A stretch of DNA of 64,000 nucleotides from Fimbriimonadaceae bacterium (GCA_020850355.1 JADZEX010000033.1:49764-113763); one strand, 5' to 3'; positions 8,881 to 18,340 are shown, counted from the first letter of the stretch. The notes: a model not told the origin generated them from the sequence alone. A program made the numbers and translations.

Positions 8881-9819
8881 GTGCGTTGGATTCTCTGTGG
8901 TTGCCTGTGGGGGGCGGGGTTGGCCGCGCAAGCGGCGCCGGATGCGGTCTTGTTCGTGCGTGAGGGGCGAGTGTGGGTCTTGCCGGCGGGGGCGACCGAG
9001 CCGCGGGCGGCGCTCAGCGACGACCCCGGTTGGGTCTATGCCCAGCCGACCTGGGTCGACGCTGAGACCTACTTCGTGATGCGCCTGAAGGGCGGCGAAC
9101 TGCGGCGGTCGCAGGTCGGTATGGCGGGGCTGCCCGAAGAAGGCGAGTATCCGGCCGCTGAGGTGCAGTGGATCGCGCCGGCTGGCGGCGCCTTCAACCT
9201 CGGCGCCAGCACGGCGCAGCGGCTGCTGGCGGTGACCAAGCTCGGCGACCCGAAGGAAGGTGTCTTCAAGGCCTTCTTGACCTGCGCGCCGTGGGACGGC
9301 GACTGGCCGAAGTCGAAGGTCTACCTGACCTTTGCCGAAGAGCAGTCCCGGCTGTTGGCCCGGGTGCGCTTCGCAGCCGATGGCAAGCGGGCTTTCGTGC
9401 CGAGCTTCACCGACGCCTTTGGCGTGCCCCTGGCGCTGCTCGACGTGGCCGCCAACAAGCTGCTGACGCCCTACTGGCTGGAGCACACCTGGCTGGTCGA
9501 CCACCTCGAGAGCCCGCGCGTGAGCTGCGGCGCCTGGCTGCGCGATGGGCGTCTGGTGCTGGGGGTCGACGGCCGCGGGGTCTTCCTGCTGGACGAGGCG
9601 AGGCGGGCGGTGGTGGCCCTCGACGTCGCCGCCGACGGGCGGACCAGTCCGCACGACCTGTGCGTCGGCGCCGATGGGCGGAGCCTCTACTACGGCGTCG
9701 ACGTGACCGACGAGGATGGTCGCGACCAGAGCGAGATCCGCTACTGGAACGGTAGCGACCCGCCGGTCAAGCTGTTGGCCAACGCCGGCTGGCCCGACGC
9801 CGCTCCGGCGGCGCAGTGA
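8881..9819 (+). CDS. Secreted TolB/beta-propeller-like protein
   Basis: VRWILCGCLWGAGLAAQAAPDAVLFVREGRVWVLPAG...; repeated propeller-like strands. GTG start chosen downstream of TATGAT at 8857-8862. Confidence 0.5.
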   Translation: MRWILCGCLWGAGLAAQAAPDAVLFVREGRVWVLPAGATEPRAALSDDPGWVYAQPTWVDAETYFVMRLKGGELRRSQVGMAGLPEEGEYPAAEVQWIAPAGGAFNLGASTAQRLLAVTKLGDPKEGVFKAFLTCAPWDGDWPKSKVYLTFAEEQSRLLARVRFAADGKRAFVPSFTDAFGVPLALLDVAANKLLTPYWLEHTWLVDHLESPRVSCGAWLRDGRLVLGVDGRGVFLLDEARRAVVALDVAADGRTSPHDLCVGADGRSLYYGVDVTDEDGRDQSEIRYWNGSDPPVKLLANAGWPDAAPAAQ

Positions 9820-9849
9820 CGCCAGCCTGGTGCGATTTGGGAGAGGCTG

Positions 9850-11151
9850 ATGGCGCTGGCCTGGTCGCTCTGGCTGAGCCTGGTGGCCGCGGTCGGCCCG
9901 ACTGCGACGGTGCTGCCCGCACTGCCGGCGATGGCCGAGCCGACGGTGCTGCTGCAGGGCGAAGTGCGCACCGCGCGGTCGGTCGGCGGCCGGGTCGAGC
10001 TGCTGCTGCGCGCCATCGGCCTTGACGATCAGCCGCCCCGGGAGCTGGCCACGCCGCTGCCAGTGCTGCTGCTGACGGGGCCCTTGGCCAGTCGGTGGGC
10101 CAGCGCCTGGGGCAACCCGGCTGACCTGCAGCCGGGCGCTGGCGTGGCGCTCCGCCTGGCCGCGACCGCCGCCGAGCCCCCGGCACTGCTGCCGCCGGTC
10201 GCCCTGGCGGTGCAGCGCGGGCCGGTCTGGCAGGCCCTCGACGAGCGGACCGCCGCCGGCCCGCCGGCCGAAGCCGACGGCATCACCAAGCTGGCGGTGA
10301 CGGTGCCACTGGTCTTCCCGGTGCTGGGCCGCGTCGACCTCAGCGACACCTTCCTGGCGGCTCGCGACGGCGGTCGGCGGCGGCATCACGGACAGGACCT
10401 GATGGCCCCCAAAATGCGCCCACTGCTGGCCTGCTTCGACGGCCTGGCCTACCCCCGGCGGGGGCGCGAGGCGGGCGGGAGTTGCTCGCTGGTGCTGCGC
10501 GGCGACAACGGCTGGGAGGCCTTCTACGTCCACGTCAACAACGACACCCCCGGCACCGACGACGGCCTGGGTGGGGCGGTCTACGCCTTTCCCGAGCGGA
10601 TCGCCGACGACGGCACCCGGGTCGCGGCCGGCGAGCTGATCGGCTGGGTCGGCGACAGCGGCAACGCTGAACAGACCGCTTCGCACTGTCACTTCGAGCT
10701 GGCCAACGGCGCGACCCGGGTGGTCTACAACGCCTTCCCGTCACTGCGCGCGGCGACCCGCCTGGCGCAGCCGCGGTCGCTGCTGCCGGCCGTCACGGCC
10801 GCGTTGCCGGCCGGCGAACAGGACTGGGACGGCGTGCTGCTGCCGCCAGCCACGGCGGACGGCCCCCCGCGGCTCTGTGTCCGCGCCACGCGCCAGGCCA
10901 AGGGCTGCCAGCCGACCCTGGTGCCGTTGACCGTGCCGGTCGACCTGCCGGCGGAGCTGCCCTGCGAAGTGCTCGGACAACCCGGCCTGCCGGCCCCGCG
11001 CGAGCTGCTCGCCGCCGGCGCCGCGGTGGTCCTGCGCGGCCGCCTGGCGACCGGCGTCCTGCGCCCGACAGCGGCCTGGGTCGAGGCCGTCGGCCTGGTC
11101 GCCACGCCAGCGCTGCAAGCAGCCTTGAGCGCCGACCGGCCGGAGCGCTGA
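9850..11151 (+). CDS. M23-family peptidase-like protein
   Basis: RRHHGQDLMAPKMRPLLACFDG, GDNGWEAFYVHV and ASHCHFEL (H-x-H) match the LytM/M23 layout. Confidence 0.72.
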   Translation: MALAWSLWLSLVAAVGPTATVLPALPAMAEPTVLLQGEVRTARSVGGRVELLLRAIGLDDQPPRELATPLPVLLLTGPLASRWASAWGNPADLQPGAGVALRLAATAAEPPALLPPVALAVQRGPVWQALDERTAAGPPAEADGITKLAVTVPLVFPVLGRVDLSDTFLAARDGGRRRHHGQDLMAPKMRPLLACFDGLAYPRRGREAGGSCSLVLRGDNGWEAFYVHVNNDTPGTDDGLGGAVYAFPERIADDGTRVAAGELIGWVGDSGNAEQTASHCHFELANGATRVVYNAFPSLRAATRLAQPRSLLPAVTAALPAGEQDWDGVLLPPATADGPPRLCVRATRQAKGCQPTLVPLTVPVDLPAELPCEVLGQPGLPAPRELLAAGAAVVLRGRLATGVLRPTAAWVEAVGLVATPALQAALSADRPER

Positions 11152-11155
11152 CCGC

Positions 11156-13282
11156 CTACGGCGCGACGTAGACCTCTCCCGGAGCGAGCTGCCGCCAGGC
11201 GCCAGCGATCCATCCGGCGGCCGGCGCGTTGCTGAGGTTGGCGGCGACCTGCTGGCCGCGGAAGCTGGCGCAGAGCACCCCCGGGGCGGGTTCGCTGGTT
11301 TGCAGGGTGGTCACGGCGGTGGCGTTGGCGGTCTGACCGGGCAGCAGCAGCAGGGCCTGGCTGGTCAGCAGCCGGCCGGCCGGCACCGCGCCGAGGTCGC
11401 GCTGGTAGCAGCCAGCCACGGCCTGTTCCAGGCGGGCCCGCTGGTAGCGGTGGGCGGCCCAGTAGTGCAGCCGCCCGCCGCTGCCGACGATGCCGAGGCG
11501 CTGATCGACATTGACCCAGGCCGAGTCCAGCGGCTGCCAGGCATCGGGCGCGGCCGTGGCGCCTGGGACCTCGAGCCAGCCGAAGCTGCCGCGTAGCCGG
11601 CGGACGTTGGGGTGCAGCGGGCCGGCGTCTTCGTTCAGCAGCGTCACCAGCCCGGTGGCCAGCTCGCGAACCGTCACCGCCTGCCGCGCGGCCAGGCGCT
11701 CCAGGTAGAGCACCGGCAGGCCCGGCAGGCTGACCAACGCCAGGCGCTGTTCCAGCCGCCCCTGGCAGCGGCTGACCACCGCACTGACAGCGATCTGGTC
11801 GGGGCCGGGTACCACTATCTTCGAGACCACCCGCGGCGCATCGTCGGGCGCCTCGGCGATGGCGATCCGCCCGATCAGGCCGCGTTCGCTGGGGCTGGTC
11901 AGCCAGGTATCGCCGTTCGCCCAGACCAGGCCCATGACGCCATTGGCCCAGGTGAAGCTGGCGGCCTTGGGCCCGCTGCGGTGCAGCGCGAAACCGCCCT
12001 TCTCAAAGACCTGCACGCCTGCTTGAGCGCGGTCGTAGGCGGCGGCGTGGAGTGGCTGCGGGCCGTCGCCAGCCAGCCGGTGCAGCAGCACCAGCTCGGC
12101 GTAGCGCGCGATCATCTCCTCTTCGGCATTCGGGTAGTTGAACTCCCGCGCGTCGTACAGCCGTCCGTCGTCGAAGCGGCGGTGCATCCGGCCGAGGTTG
12201 TCGAGGCAGGCCTGTTCGAGATAGGCTGAGGCGGGCTCGCCGCCGAGCACGCTGAGCAGCGCCGAGAGCAGCAACGGCACGTCCAGCCGGTGCGGCCACC
12301 AGTCCTGGCCGTTGACGTACAGACAGCCCCCATCGCGGGCAGTCAGGCGACGCAGCACCGCCGCGGTCTCGCCAGCGTTGAAGAAGCAGGCGGCCGGGAC
12401 CGGCCGGCCGGCGTGGAGATAGAGCAGCGCATTGCGCAGGTTCAGCGCGCTGGTCGAGAGATAGTCAGGATGCACCCGGCCGTGGTTCTCCAGCGTGAAG
12501 TCGTCGTGGATCGTCACCACGCTGAGCCGCTCGCGCAGCGGCCGGCCGTCAACCACCCGCGTCGAATCGCGGTCGGCGGCTCGCACGAAGCCGTTGAGCA
12601 TGTAGACGATGGCCCGCTCTTGCCAGGCCGCCGCGTGCGGATGCTGCGGCCAGGCGACCGCCGCCAGGGCCAGGACCTCGGAGTTCCAGGCGTTCTCCTC
12701 GGCTTTGGTGTCGCCCACCACGCCGTGGTCGGGCGGACGGGTCAGGAAGCGGTCGGCCTCGTGAGCCACAGCGCGGGCGACCAGGCGGCGGGTCTCGGCG
12801 TCGAGCAGATCGTCGGCCAGCCAGGCGGCCTGGCCAGCGATGGCGGCCCAGAACGCCGACTGCCAGGCGTCGCCCCAGGGCTGGCCATCACCGGTGCGCC
12901 CCCCATTGGCCCGGTGCGTGGCGCCGAGATAGCGCAACAGACCGCGCAAGTCGACCACCGCCTGGTCTCGCGAGCAACCGGTCAGCGCGGCGTCCCAGGC
13001 CTCGAGCAACAGCACGGCGTACCCCAACGCCACGGTGGCGTTCTGCCGCACGGCATGCTCGTTGTGGTCGTCGCGCTTGTGGAACCGCCCGCCCGGCACA
13101 CTCGGCGCCTCCCTGATCCGGGGCGCGGTCAGCCGCAGATACCGCGCCAACCGCGCCTGCGCCTCCCGCGCCAGCGGCGTCCAAGGCCCCAAGGCGACCC
13201 GTGGAGCCGGCCCCACACGGTCCAGCCCACCCTCCCCGGCCGTGGCAACCAGCGCGAAGGCAAGCAAAGGGGTCAGGACCAT
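11156..13282 (-). CDS. Secreted heparinase/alginate-lyase-like alpha-toroid protein (tentative)
   Basis: 708 aa with hydrophobic N-terminus; helical FWAAIAGQAAWLADDLLDAETRRLVARAV...; AEENAWNSEVLALAAVAWPQHP. The start codon lies inside a repeat element. Confidence 0.5.
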   Translation of the reverse strand: MVLTPLLAFALVATAGEGGLDRVGPAPRVALGPWTPLAREAQARLARYLRLTAPRIREAPSVPGGRFHKRDDHNEHAVRQNATVALGYAVLLLEAWDAALTGCSRDQAVVDLRGLLRYLGATHRANGGRTGDGQPWGDAWQSAFWAAIAGQAAWLADDLLDAETRRLVARAVAHEADRFLTRPPDHGVVGDTKAEENAWNSEVLALAAVAWPQHPHAAAWQERAIVYMLNGFVRAADRDSTRVVDGRPLRERLSVVTIHDDFTLENHGRVHPDYLSTSALNLRNALLYLHAGRPVPAACFFNAGETAAVLRRLTARDGGCLYVNGQDWWPHRLDVPLLLSALLSVLGGEPASAYLEQACLDNLGRMHRRFDDGRLYDAREFNYPNAEEEMIARYAELVLLHRLAGDGPQPLHAAAYDRAQAGVQVFEKGGFALHRSGPKAASFTWANGVMGLVWANGDTWLTSPSERGLIGRIAIAEAPDDAPRVVSKIVVPGPDQIAVSAVVSRCQGRLEQRLALVSLPGLPVLYLERLAARQAVTVRELATGLVTLLNEDAGPLHPNVRRLRGSFGWLEVPGATAAPDAWQPLDSAWVNVDQRLGIVGSGGRLHYWAAHRYQRARLEQAVAGCYQRDLGAVPAGRLLTSQALLLLPGQTANATAVTTLQTSEPAPGVLCASFRGQQVAANLSNAPAAGWIAGAWRQLAPGEVYVAP

Positions 13283-13289
13283 TTTCTGA
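13266..13289. repeat. 24-nt dispersed motif AAAGGGGTCAGGACCATTTTCTGA, copy A
   Basis: Exact 24-nt match to 13341-13364. Confidence 0.9.
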
Positions 13290-13294
13290 TCACC

Positions 13295-13336
13295 TCAGTC
13301 CAGCGGCAGGCCCGCGAGGCTGGTCACCCAGTCCCA
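13295..13336 (-). pseudogene. 3'-terminal remnant paralogous to the end of the adjacent alpha/beta hydrolase gene
   Basis: Reads WDWVTSLAGLPLD*, versus WNWVTSVTGLQLQ* at the end of the 13368-14264 gene; 34/42 nt identical by hand alignment. Confidence 0.7.
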
Positions 13337-13340
13337 CAGA

Positions 13341-13364
13341 AAAGGGGTCAGGACCATTTTCTGA
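13341..13364. repeat. 24-nt dispersed motif AAAGGGGTCAGGACCATTTTCTGA, copy B
   Basis: Exact match to copy A, 75 bp away, same orientation. Confidence 0.9.
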
Positions 13365-13367
13365 ATC

Positions 13368-14264
13368 TTACTGCAACTGCAGGCCCGTGACGCTGGTCAC
13401 CCAGTTCCAGGCGGTCTGCCGGGCCGGGCTGGGGCGCAGCAACCAGCGGTCGGTGTGGGGGTGGATGGCCAGGTCGTTGGGGAACGGGCCGAGGATCTGC
13501 GACACCGGGACATCGAGGAAGGTGAAGCTGGCCAGGTCGACCCGGCCGGTGAGGTAGTCGCGGAGGCCGGCGGTGCCGCCGTTCTGGCAGACCAACGCCG
13601 GCCGGCCGGCGTGGCGCTGCAGGCGTGCCGTGGCGGCGGCGCGGTAGGTGGCGAGCGGCGCGCCCCAGGTGGTGCCGCCCCACTCCCGTTCGCCGTCGTA
13701 ATGGTCGTGGCTCACCAGCCCGCACCAGAGTGGGGCGATGCGGTCGTCGTGCAGGCCGAGGTAGTTGACGCCGATGGCGCCGCGCGAGAAGCCGCACAGC
13801 AGCACGCGGGCCGGGTCACCGCCCCAGGCCGCGCAGCTCCGTGGCACCTCGCGCCGGGCGTAATCGAGGGTCGCGCCGACGTCGCCCCACCAGGTCTCCT
13901 GGTTGCGCTGGTGGTCGGCCGCGACGTAGGGCAGCACCAGCCAGATGGCCCGTCCGGCGGTCAGTCCGTAGCCCAGCGCGGCGCCCTCGACGAGGCCGCT
14001 GGAGCCGAGCGTCGGCGCCTGATTGCCGGTGTACTCGACGACCACCGGCCAACGCTGCCCGGCGGCGACGGCGGCCGCGGTCCAAGCGGGCGGCAGGTAG
14101 AGCAGGTGGTGTACCGCCGTGCCAGCGTACTCCGGCGCGGTCACGCTGACGCGCTGCCCGGCGGCGGGCGGCCCGGCGCCCAGCGGCGGCACCGTCAGAT
14201 CCCCCGGCGCGGCCAGTAGCAGAGCGCTCCAGAGCGGGTGGAGCAGGGGCAGCGCGGCGATCAT
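13368..14264 (-). CDS. Secreted alpha/beta-hydrolase (esterase-like)
   Basis: RWPVVVEYTGNQAPTLG, WWGDVGATLDYARREV, RVLLCGFSRGAIGVNYLGL (G-x-S-x-G nucleophile elbow). Start at 14264 overlaps the preceding gene. Confidence 0.72.
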   Translation of the reverse strand: MIAALPLLHPLWSALLLAAPGDLTVPPLGAGPPAAGQRVSVTAPEYAGTAVHHLLYLPPAWTAAAVAAGQRWPVVVEYTGNQAPTLGSSGLVEGAALGYGLTAGRAIWLVLPYVAADHQRNQETWWGDVGATLDYARREVPRSCAAWGGDPARVLLCGFSRGAIGVNYLGLHDDRIAPLWCGLVSHDHYDGEREWGGTTWGAPLATYRAAATARLQRHAGRPALVCQNGGTAGLRDYLTGRVDLASFTFLDVPVSQILGPFPNDLAIHPHTDRWLLRPSPARQTAWNWVTSVTGLQLQ

Positions 14265-15253
14265 TCGGGCCGCCGTAGCGCCGCCAGCCACTCGGCAGCC
14301 TGTTGTGGCGTCGGGTGACGCGGCGTGTCGCGCAGGCGCCATTCGACCTGCAACCAGGGCTGCTCACCGGCCCGAGCGACCGGTGAGGTGTGCTCCAGCT
14401 CCAGGTAGCCAACCACCCCGGCTGGGCGCGATCCATCGGGTTCGGGGCTGGCATAGATCTGGGCGCGGCTGCCCAGCGCCCAGGTGCGGTCGCCCGAGGC
14501 GGCCACGGTGCGCAGACTGAAGAAGCTGCGGCCGACGGTCACGGCGAGGCTTTCGGCGTCGACGAAGCTCTTCTGCGCGACGCCGCCGAGGCGCTGGAAC
14601 TGCAGCACGCGGCCGTCGCGCCGCGGCGCGGGGAGGGCCGGGTTGGGGCCGTTGTGGACGCCGTCGCCGCCGGCATCGGGAGCCAGGCGGGCCCAGACCG
14701 TGGCGACCGGCGGGACCTGCGCAATCGACCAGACCCCCAGCCCGCTGAGGTCGGCACCGTCGTGCGGCAGCAGCCGCGAGGTCAGCGTCACCGCCGTGCC
14801 CGCGGCGGACAGTTGGATCAGCCGCTCGGCGCGGCAGCCGTGGCCGTCGACCAGCGGCCCCTGCACCAGCAGGCCGTCCGGCCGGGCGGTGCAGGTGTAA
14901 GCCTGGCTGCTGCTGTCGCCCGGCGGCGGCCAGCCCTTGGCCCGCCGCGGCCAGCCGTCCTGCGGCCAGACCCAGACCTTCTCGCCACCCCAGTTCGGCC
15001 AGCCGGCGGCGTCCCAGACCGTGCCATCGGGCCGGCGGCCGATCCAGAGGACGTTCTCCCGGCCGACGAAACCGTAGCGCAAGACACGGCCCAGCCGCGG
15101 CACGAAGATCAGCTCGACCTGCGGGTTGGCGAGGCGCCAGGCGGGCCCGAGGCCCTCCCAGTCGTCCACCGCCGTCGGCGCCACCGGCGTGGCCAGCAGG
15201 GTCAGGGCAGTCCAGAACAGCATCGTGCGGCTCCGCCGGAGGCGTTCGGGCAA
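14261..15253 (-). CDS. Secreted DUF4380-like hypothetical protein
   Basis: LIFVPRLGRVLRYGFVGRENVLWIG...NWGGEKVWVWPQDGWP pattern; signal peptide after MLFWTALTLLATPVAP. Confidence 0.45.
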   Translation of the reverse strand: MPERLRRSRTMLFWTALTLLATPVAPTAVDDWEGLGPAWRLANPQVELIFVPRLGRVLRYGFVGRENVLWIGRRPDGTVWDAAGWPNWGGEKVWVWPQDGWPRRAKGWPPPGDSSSQAYTCTARPDGLLVQGPLVDGHGCRAERLIQLSAAGTAVTLTSRLLPHDGADLSGLGVWSIAQVPPVATVWARLAPDAGGDGVHNGPNPALPAPRRDGRVLQFQRLGGVAQKSFVDAESLAVTVGRSFFSLRTVAASGDRTWALGSRAQIYASPEPDGSRPAGVVGYLELEHTSPVARAGEQPWLQVEWRLRDTPRHPTPQQAAEWLAALRRPE

Positions 15254-15289
15254 GGGACGGGGGATCCTGCCGCGACGGCTGGCACCGGT

Positions 15290-15559
15290 CTACCTTCGCC
15301 GGTAGGCATCCCGGCGGTGGCCGACCCAGGTGATGGTCACTTGGCGGCTCCGGTCGTCCACAAGGTACACGACGCGCTACTCACTCCACCGCAGACGATA
15401 GCGCGGCGGCTCCCCGCGTAGCTTGCGCCCGAGCGGCGGCGCGGGGCGGGGCTCCTGGGCCAATGCTCGGATGGCCGCGACCAGTTCGCTGCGCACTTCT
15501 CGGGGGAGGTCGGCGAGCTGCCGTTCGGCGGGGCGGAGGATCCGCAAGTCGTAGGCCAC
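15290..15559 (-). pseudogene. RelE/ParE-type toxin interrupted by an in-frame TAG
   Basis: VAYDLRILRPAERQLADLPREVRSELVAAIRALAQEPRPAPPLGRKLRGEPPRYRLRWSE[TAG]RVVYLVDDRSRQVTITWVGHRRDAYRRR*; the frame is intact on both sides of the TAG at 15377-15379. Confidence 0.82.
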
Positions 15560-15563
15560 TGAC

Positions 15564-15815
15564 CTAGGTCTCGGCGAGGCGGCGCTCCGCCGCGGCCCAC
15601 GGCACGGGCTGCTCCCCGCGCTCCTGGACTGCCGCCTCGGCCGCCAGCGAGGCTGCCAGCAGGTCAGCATCCTCCTGTGCGTCGAGCTCCTCCAGACGCG
15701 CCAGGTCGTCGAGCGGCACCACGGCCAACTGCAGCCCTTCGCGCTGCACGACCGCCCGCCCACCAGCCGCCACCGTGCGACAGGCCGCCTCGAAATCCGC
15801 CATCGGTTGCGCCAT
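15564..15815 (-). CDS. Phd/YefM-like antitoxin
   Basis: MAQPMADFEAACRTVAAGGRAVVQREGLQLAVVPLDDLARLEELDAQEDADLLAAS resembles the Phd/YefM fold; immediately upstream of the RelE frame. Confidence 0.7.
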   Translation of the reverse strand: MAQPMADFEAACRTVAAGGRAVVQREGLQLAVVPLDDLARLEELDAQEDADLLAASLAAEAAVQERGEQPVPWAAAERRLAET

Positions 15816-15960
15816 CGTCCTGCCTCCGACCCCGCGCCTGTCGAGTAGTATAAAGCAACCCCGCCGGGCGCTGCCACTGCTCGTCCCGCCGGGAACTTCC
15901 AGCCCGCCCTCGACGCTGTCATCCTTGGTGACGCCGCCACCGGATCGCGGCGGAGGGCAA

Positions 15961-16743
15961 ATGAGCGAGAGCGAGTCCGCCCGGACCGCGCTGTTGCGCG
16001 TCGAGGGGTTGTCGAAGTCGTACCGCCGGCTGTTGGCCGTCAGCGAGCTCAGCTTCGAGGTCCACAGTGGCGAGTTGCTGGGGCTGCTGGGCCCTAACGG
16101 CGCCGGCAAGACGACCGTGCTGCGGTGCATTGCCGGGATCATCCGACCGTCGGCCGGGCGGATCACCATCGGTGGCCAGGATCTGGCGCGAGAGCCGCTG
16201 GCCGCCAAGCAGCAGTTGGCCTTCGTGCCGGAGGTGCCGAATCCGTACGAGCTGCTGACCGTCGGCGAGCACCTCGAGTTTGTCGCCCGCGTCTTTGGCC
16301 TGGCCGACGGGGCACCGCAGCGGGCGGCCGAGCTGCTGCAGCGGCTGGACCTGCTCGAGAAGCGCGACGAGCTGGTGCAGACGCTGTCGAAGGGCATGAA
16401 GCAGAAGCTGATGATCGCCTGCGGCTTCGTTCACGACCCGCAGGTGATCCTGTTGGACGAGCCGATCATCGGGATCGACCCGCGCGGGCAGCGGGCCATC
16501 AAGGACCTGCTCGACGAGGCGCGGCGGGCCGGCAAGGCCATCCTGATCAGCACCCACATTCTGGCGACCGCCGAGGAGCTCTGCGACTCCGTGCTGATAC
16601 TGAATCGCGGACGCAAACTGGTGATGGGCACCCTGGCCGACTTGCAGGAATCGTTGAAGATGAGCGCCGACGCGACGCTCGAGGAGCTGTTCCTGGAGTT
16701 GACCGAACCGGAGGAACCCGATGCGGCTGCTGCTTCAGCATAG
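15961..16743 (+). CDS. ABC transporter ATP-binding protein
   Basis: GPNGAGKTTVLR Walker A; TLSKGMKQKLMIACGFVHDPQVILLDEP signature and Walker B; ISTHI H-loop. Confidence 0.97.
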   Translation: MSESESARTALLRVEGLSKSYRRLLAVSELSFEVHSGELLGLLGPNGAGKTTVLRCIAGIIRPSAGRITIGGQDLAREPLAAKQQLAFVPEVPNPYELLTVGEHLEFVARVFGLADGAPQRAAELLQRLDLLEKRDELVQTLSKGMKQKLMIACGFVHDPQVILLDEPIIGIDPRGQRAIKDLLDEARRAGKAILISTHILATAEELCDSVLILNRGRKLVMGTLADLQESLKMSADATLEELFLELTEPEEPDAAAASA

Positions 16744-18340
16744 TCGACGCCAGTTGCAGCATGGGCTGCTGGCCTTTCGCCACTCCCGCCGGCGGCTCTG
16801 GACGCTGCTGCTGGCGGCGCCGCTGGTGTTGTTGATGCTCGCGGTGCTGGCGTTCCAGCAGTTCGCTCTGGCGCAGCGGCACGGTCTGCCCGCGGCCAAC
16901 CCGGAGCTGGCCCACGCCGCCAGTCTGGTGCTGCTGACCCTGATCACCGTGATCAAGCTGAGCATGGCCAGCCGCGGGCAGACGCTGCCGTTCACGGTCA
17001 GCGATGTCGACCTCCTCTTCAGCAGCCCCCTGCCGCCGCGGCAGGTGGTGCGCTGGAAGCTGCTCCACGATCTCGCCTCGACGGCTGGGGTGGCGCTGCT
17101 GGCAACCTTCTACGTGCGCGCCAACAGCGTCCCGGTCGGCATCGCGCCGGGCTGGCAGCCGCTGGCCCTGCTGTACCTCGGTCTGCTGCTCTACCTGGCT
17201 CTGCTGAGCCTCGGCAGCACCGTCGCGTTTCTGCTGCAGGAGCGGTTGGACGGCGAGCGGCGCTGGGTGGTCAAAGCGCTGTTGACGGCGCTGGCGGTCG
17301 GCGGTGGCTTGCTGGCGGCCGCACCGCTGCTGGCCGAGCAAGGTCTGGGCTGGCTGGTGCAGCCGCTGCAGGCGGGGCTGTCCGTCCTGCTGCAACCGCT
17401 GCTGGCGGCCAGCCGCGTCGCCACCGTCGGCTCGCTGGGCTGGCAGCCGGCGCTGCTCTGGGATTACGCCCTGCTGCTCGGCCTGAGCGGCCTCGCCTGG
17501 TGGTGGATCGAGCGCGGCGCCGAGGGGATCTGGGAGCCTGCCGCCAACACCGCGCCACTGCGGGCGACGCTGCGCCAGGCCGCCCGCACCGGCGATTGGC
17601 GCGCGCTGCGGCAATCCAGTGGTTGGCGCCCGGCCAGCCACACGCCGCAACGCCTGCACGCGACCGGCTGGCGCACGCTGGCGGCGCGGTTGCGGCTCGA
17701 CAAGGCCCGTAGCAGGACCCGCCTGGCTCGCCTGGTTGGCCCGCTGGGATGGTGCGGTCTGTTGCTGCTGGCCAACCGCCTGAGTGCGTCCCAAGATCCC
17801 GAGCTGGCGCTGCTGGCGCCGGGCCTGGTGGTCTACTTCGCGTTCCTCTGCAGCGCCGTCACCGGCACGGCGATGCAGCTCGAGTTGCGGCAGGTTGACA
17901 TCCTCAAACCCCTCCCGCTGCCGACCTGGCAGATCGTCGCGGTGCTCACCGCGGTGCCGCTGCTGCCGCTGATCGTGGGGCTGACCAGCCTCCTGCTGCT
18001 GTTGCCGCTCGCCGCGCCGGGGCTCAACGCGCCGCTCTGCCTCGGCCTGGCGGTGGCGCTGCCGGCCTTCGTGCTGGCCGAAGGCGTCCTGCAGGAGCTG
18101 GCCGGCGTGGTCTTCCCGGGCCTGGGCGACGTGTCGCAGCGGCTGGCGATGGGCATGGCGACGTTGGCGGGAATGGCCCTCTTCCTGCTGCCGGGCGCAG
18201 TGGTCGGGGGCGTCGCCAAGAGCCTCGGCTGCTCCTTCGTGCTCAGCGGCGCGGCGGCCGCGGTGGGCTTCCTGATTCCGGCCCTGCTCGGCCTGGGGGC
18301 CATTGTCTGGCTGCTCGGGCGGCACGATCCGACCGACTGA
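16721..18340 (+). CDS. ABC exporter permease
   Basis: 539 aa with many TM segments; overlaps and follows the ATPase gene. Confidence 0.8.
   Translation: MRLLLQHSRRQLQHGLLAFRHSRRRLWTLLLAAPLVLLMLAVLAFQQFALAQRHGLPAANPELAHAASLVLLTLITVIKLSMASRGQTLPFTVSDVDLLFSSPLPPRQVVRWKLLHDLASTAGVALLATFYVRANSVPVGIAPGWQPLALLYLGLLLYLALLSLGSTVAFLLQERLDGERRWVVKALLTALAVGGGLLAAAPLLAEQGLGWLVQPLQAGLSVLLQPLLAASRVATVGSLGWQPALLWDYALLLGLSGLAWWWIERGAEGIWEPAANTAPLRATLRQAARTGDWRALRQSSGWRPASHTPQRLHATGWRTLAARLRLDKARSRTRLARLVGPLGWCGLLLLANRLSASQDPELALLAPGLVVYFAFLCSAVTGTAMQLELRQVDILKPLPLPTWQIVAVLTAVPLLPLIVGLTSLLLLLPLAAPGLNAPLCLGLAVALPAFVLAEGVLQELAGVVFPGLGDVSQRLAMGMATLAGMALFLLPGAVVGGVAKSLGCSFVLSGAAAAVGFLIPALLGLGAIVWLLGRHDPTD

Noticed and set aside
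8656-10692. 678-aa minus-strand ORF
   Set aside because: Antisense to the beta-propeller-like and M23-like genes; low-complexity Arg/Gln/Gly-rich sequence.
13201-13557. 118-aa plus-strand ORF containing EKGSGPFSES-type peptide
   Set aside because: Peptide is just the translated GGGGTCAGGACCATTTTC repeat; the frame is antisense to real genes.
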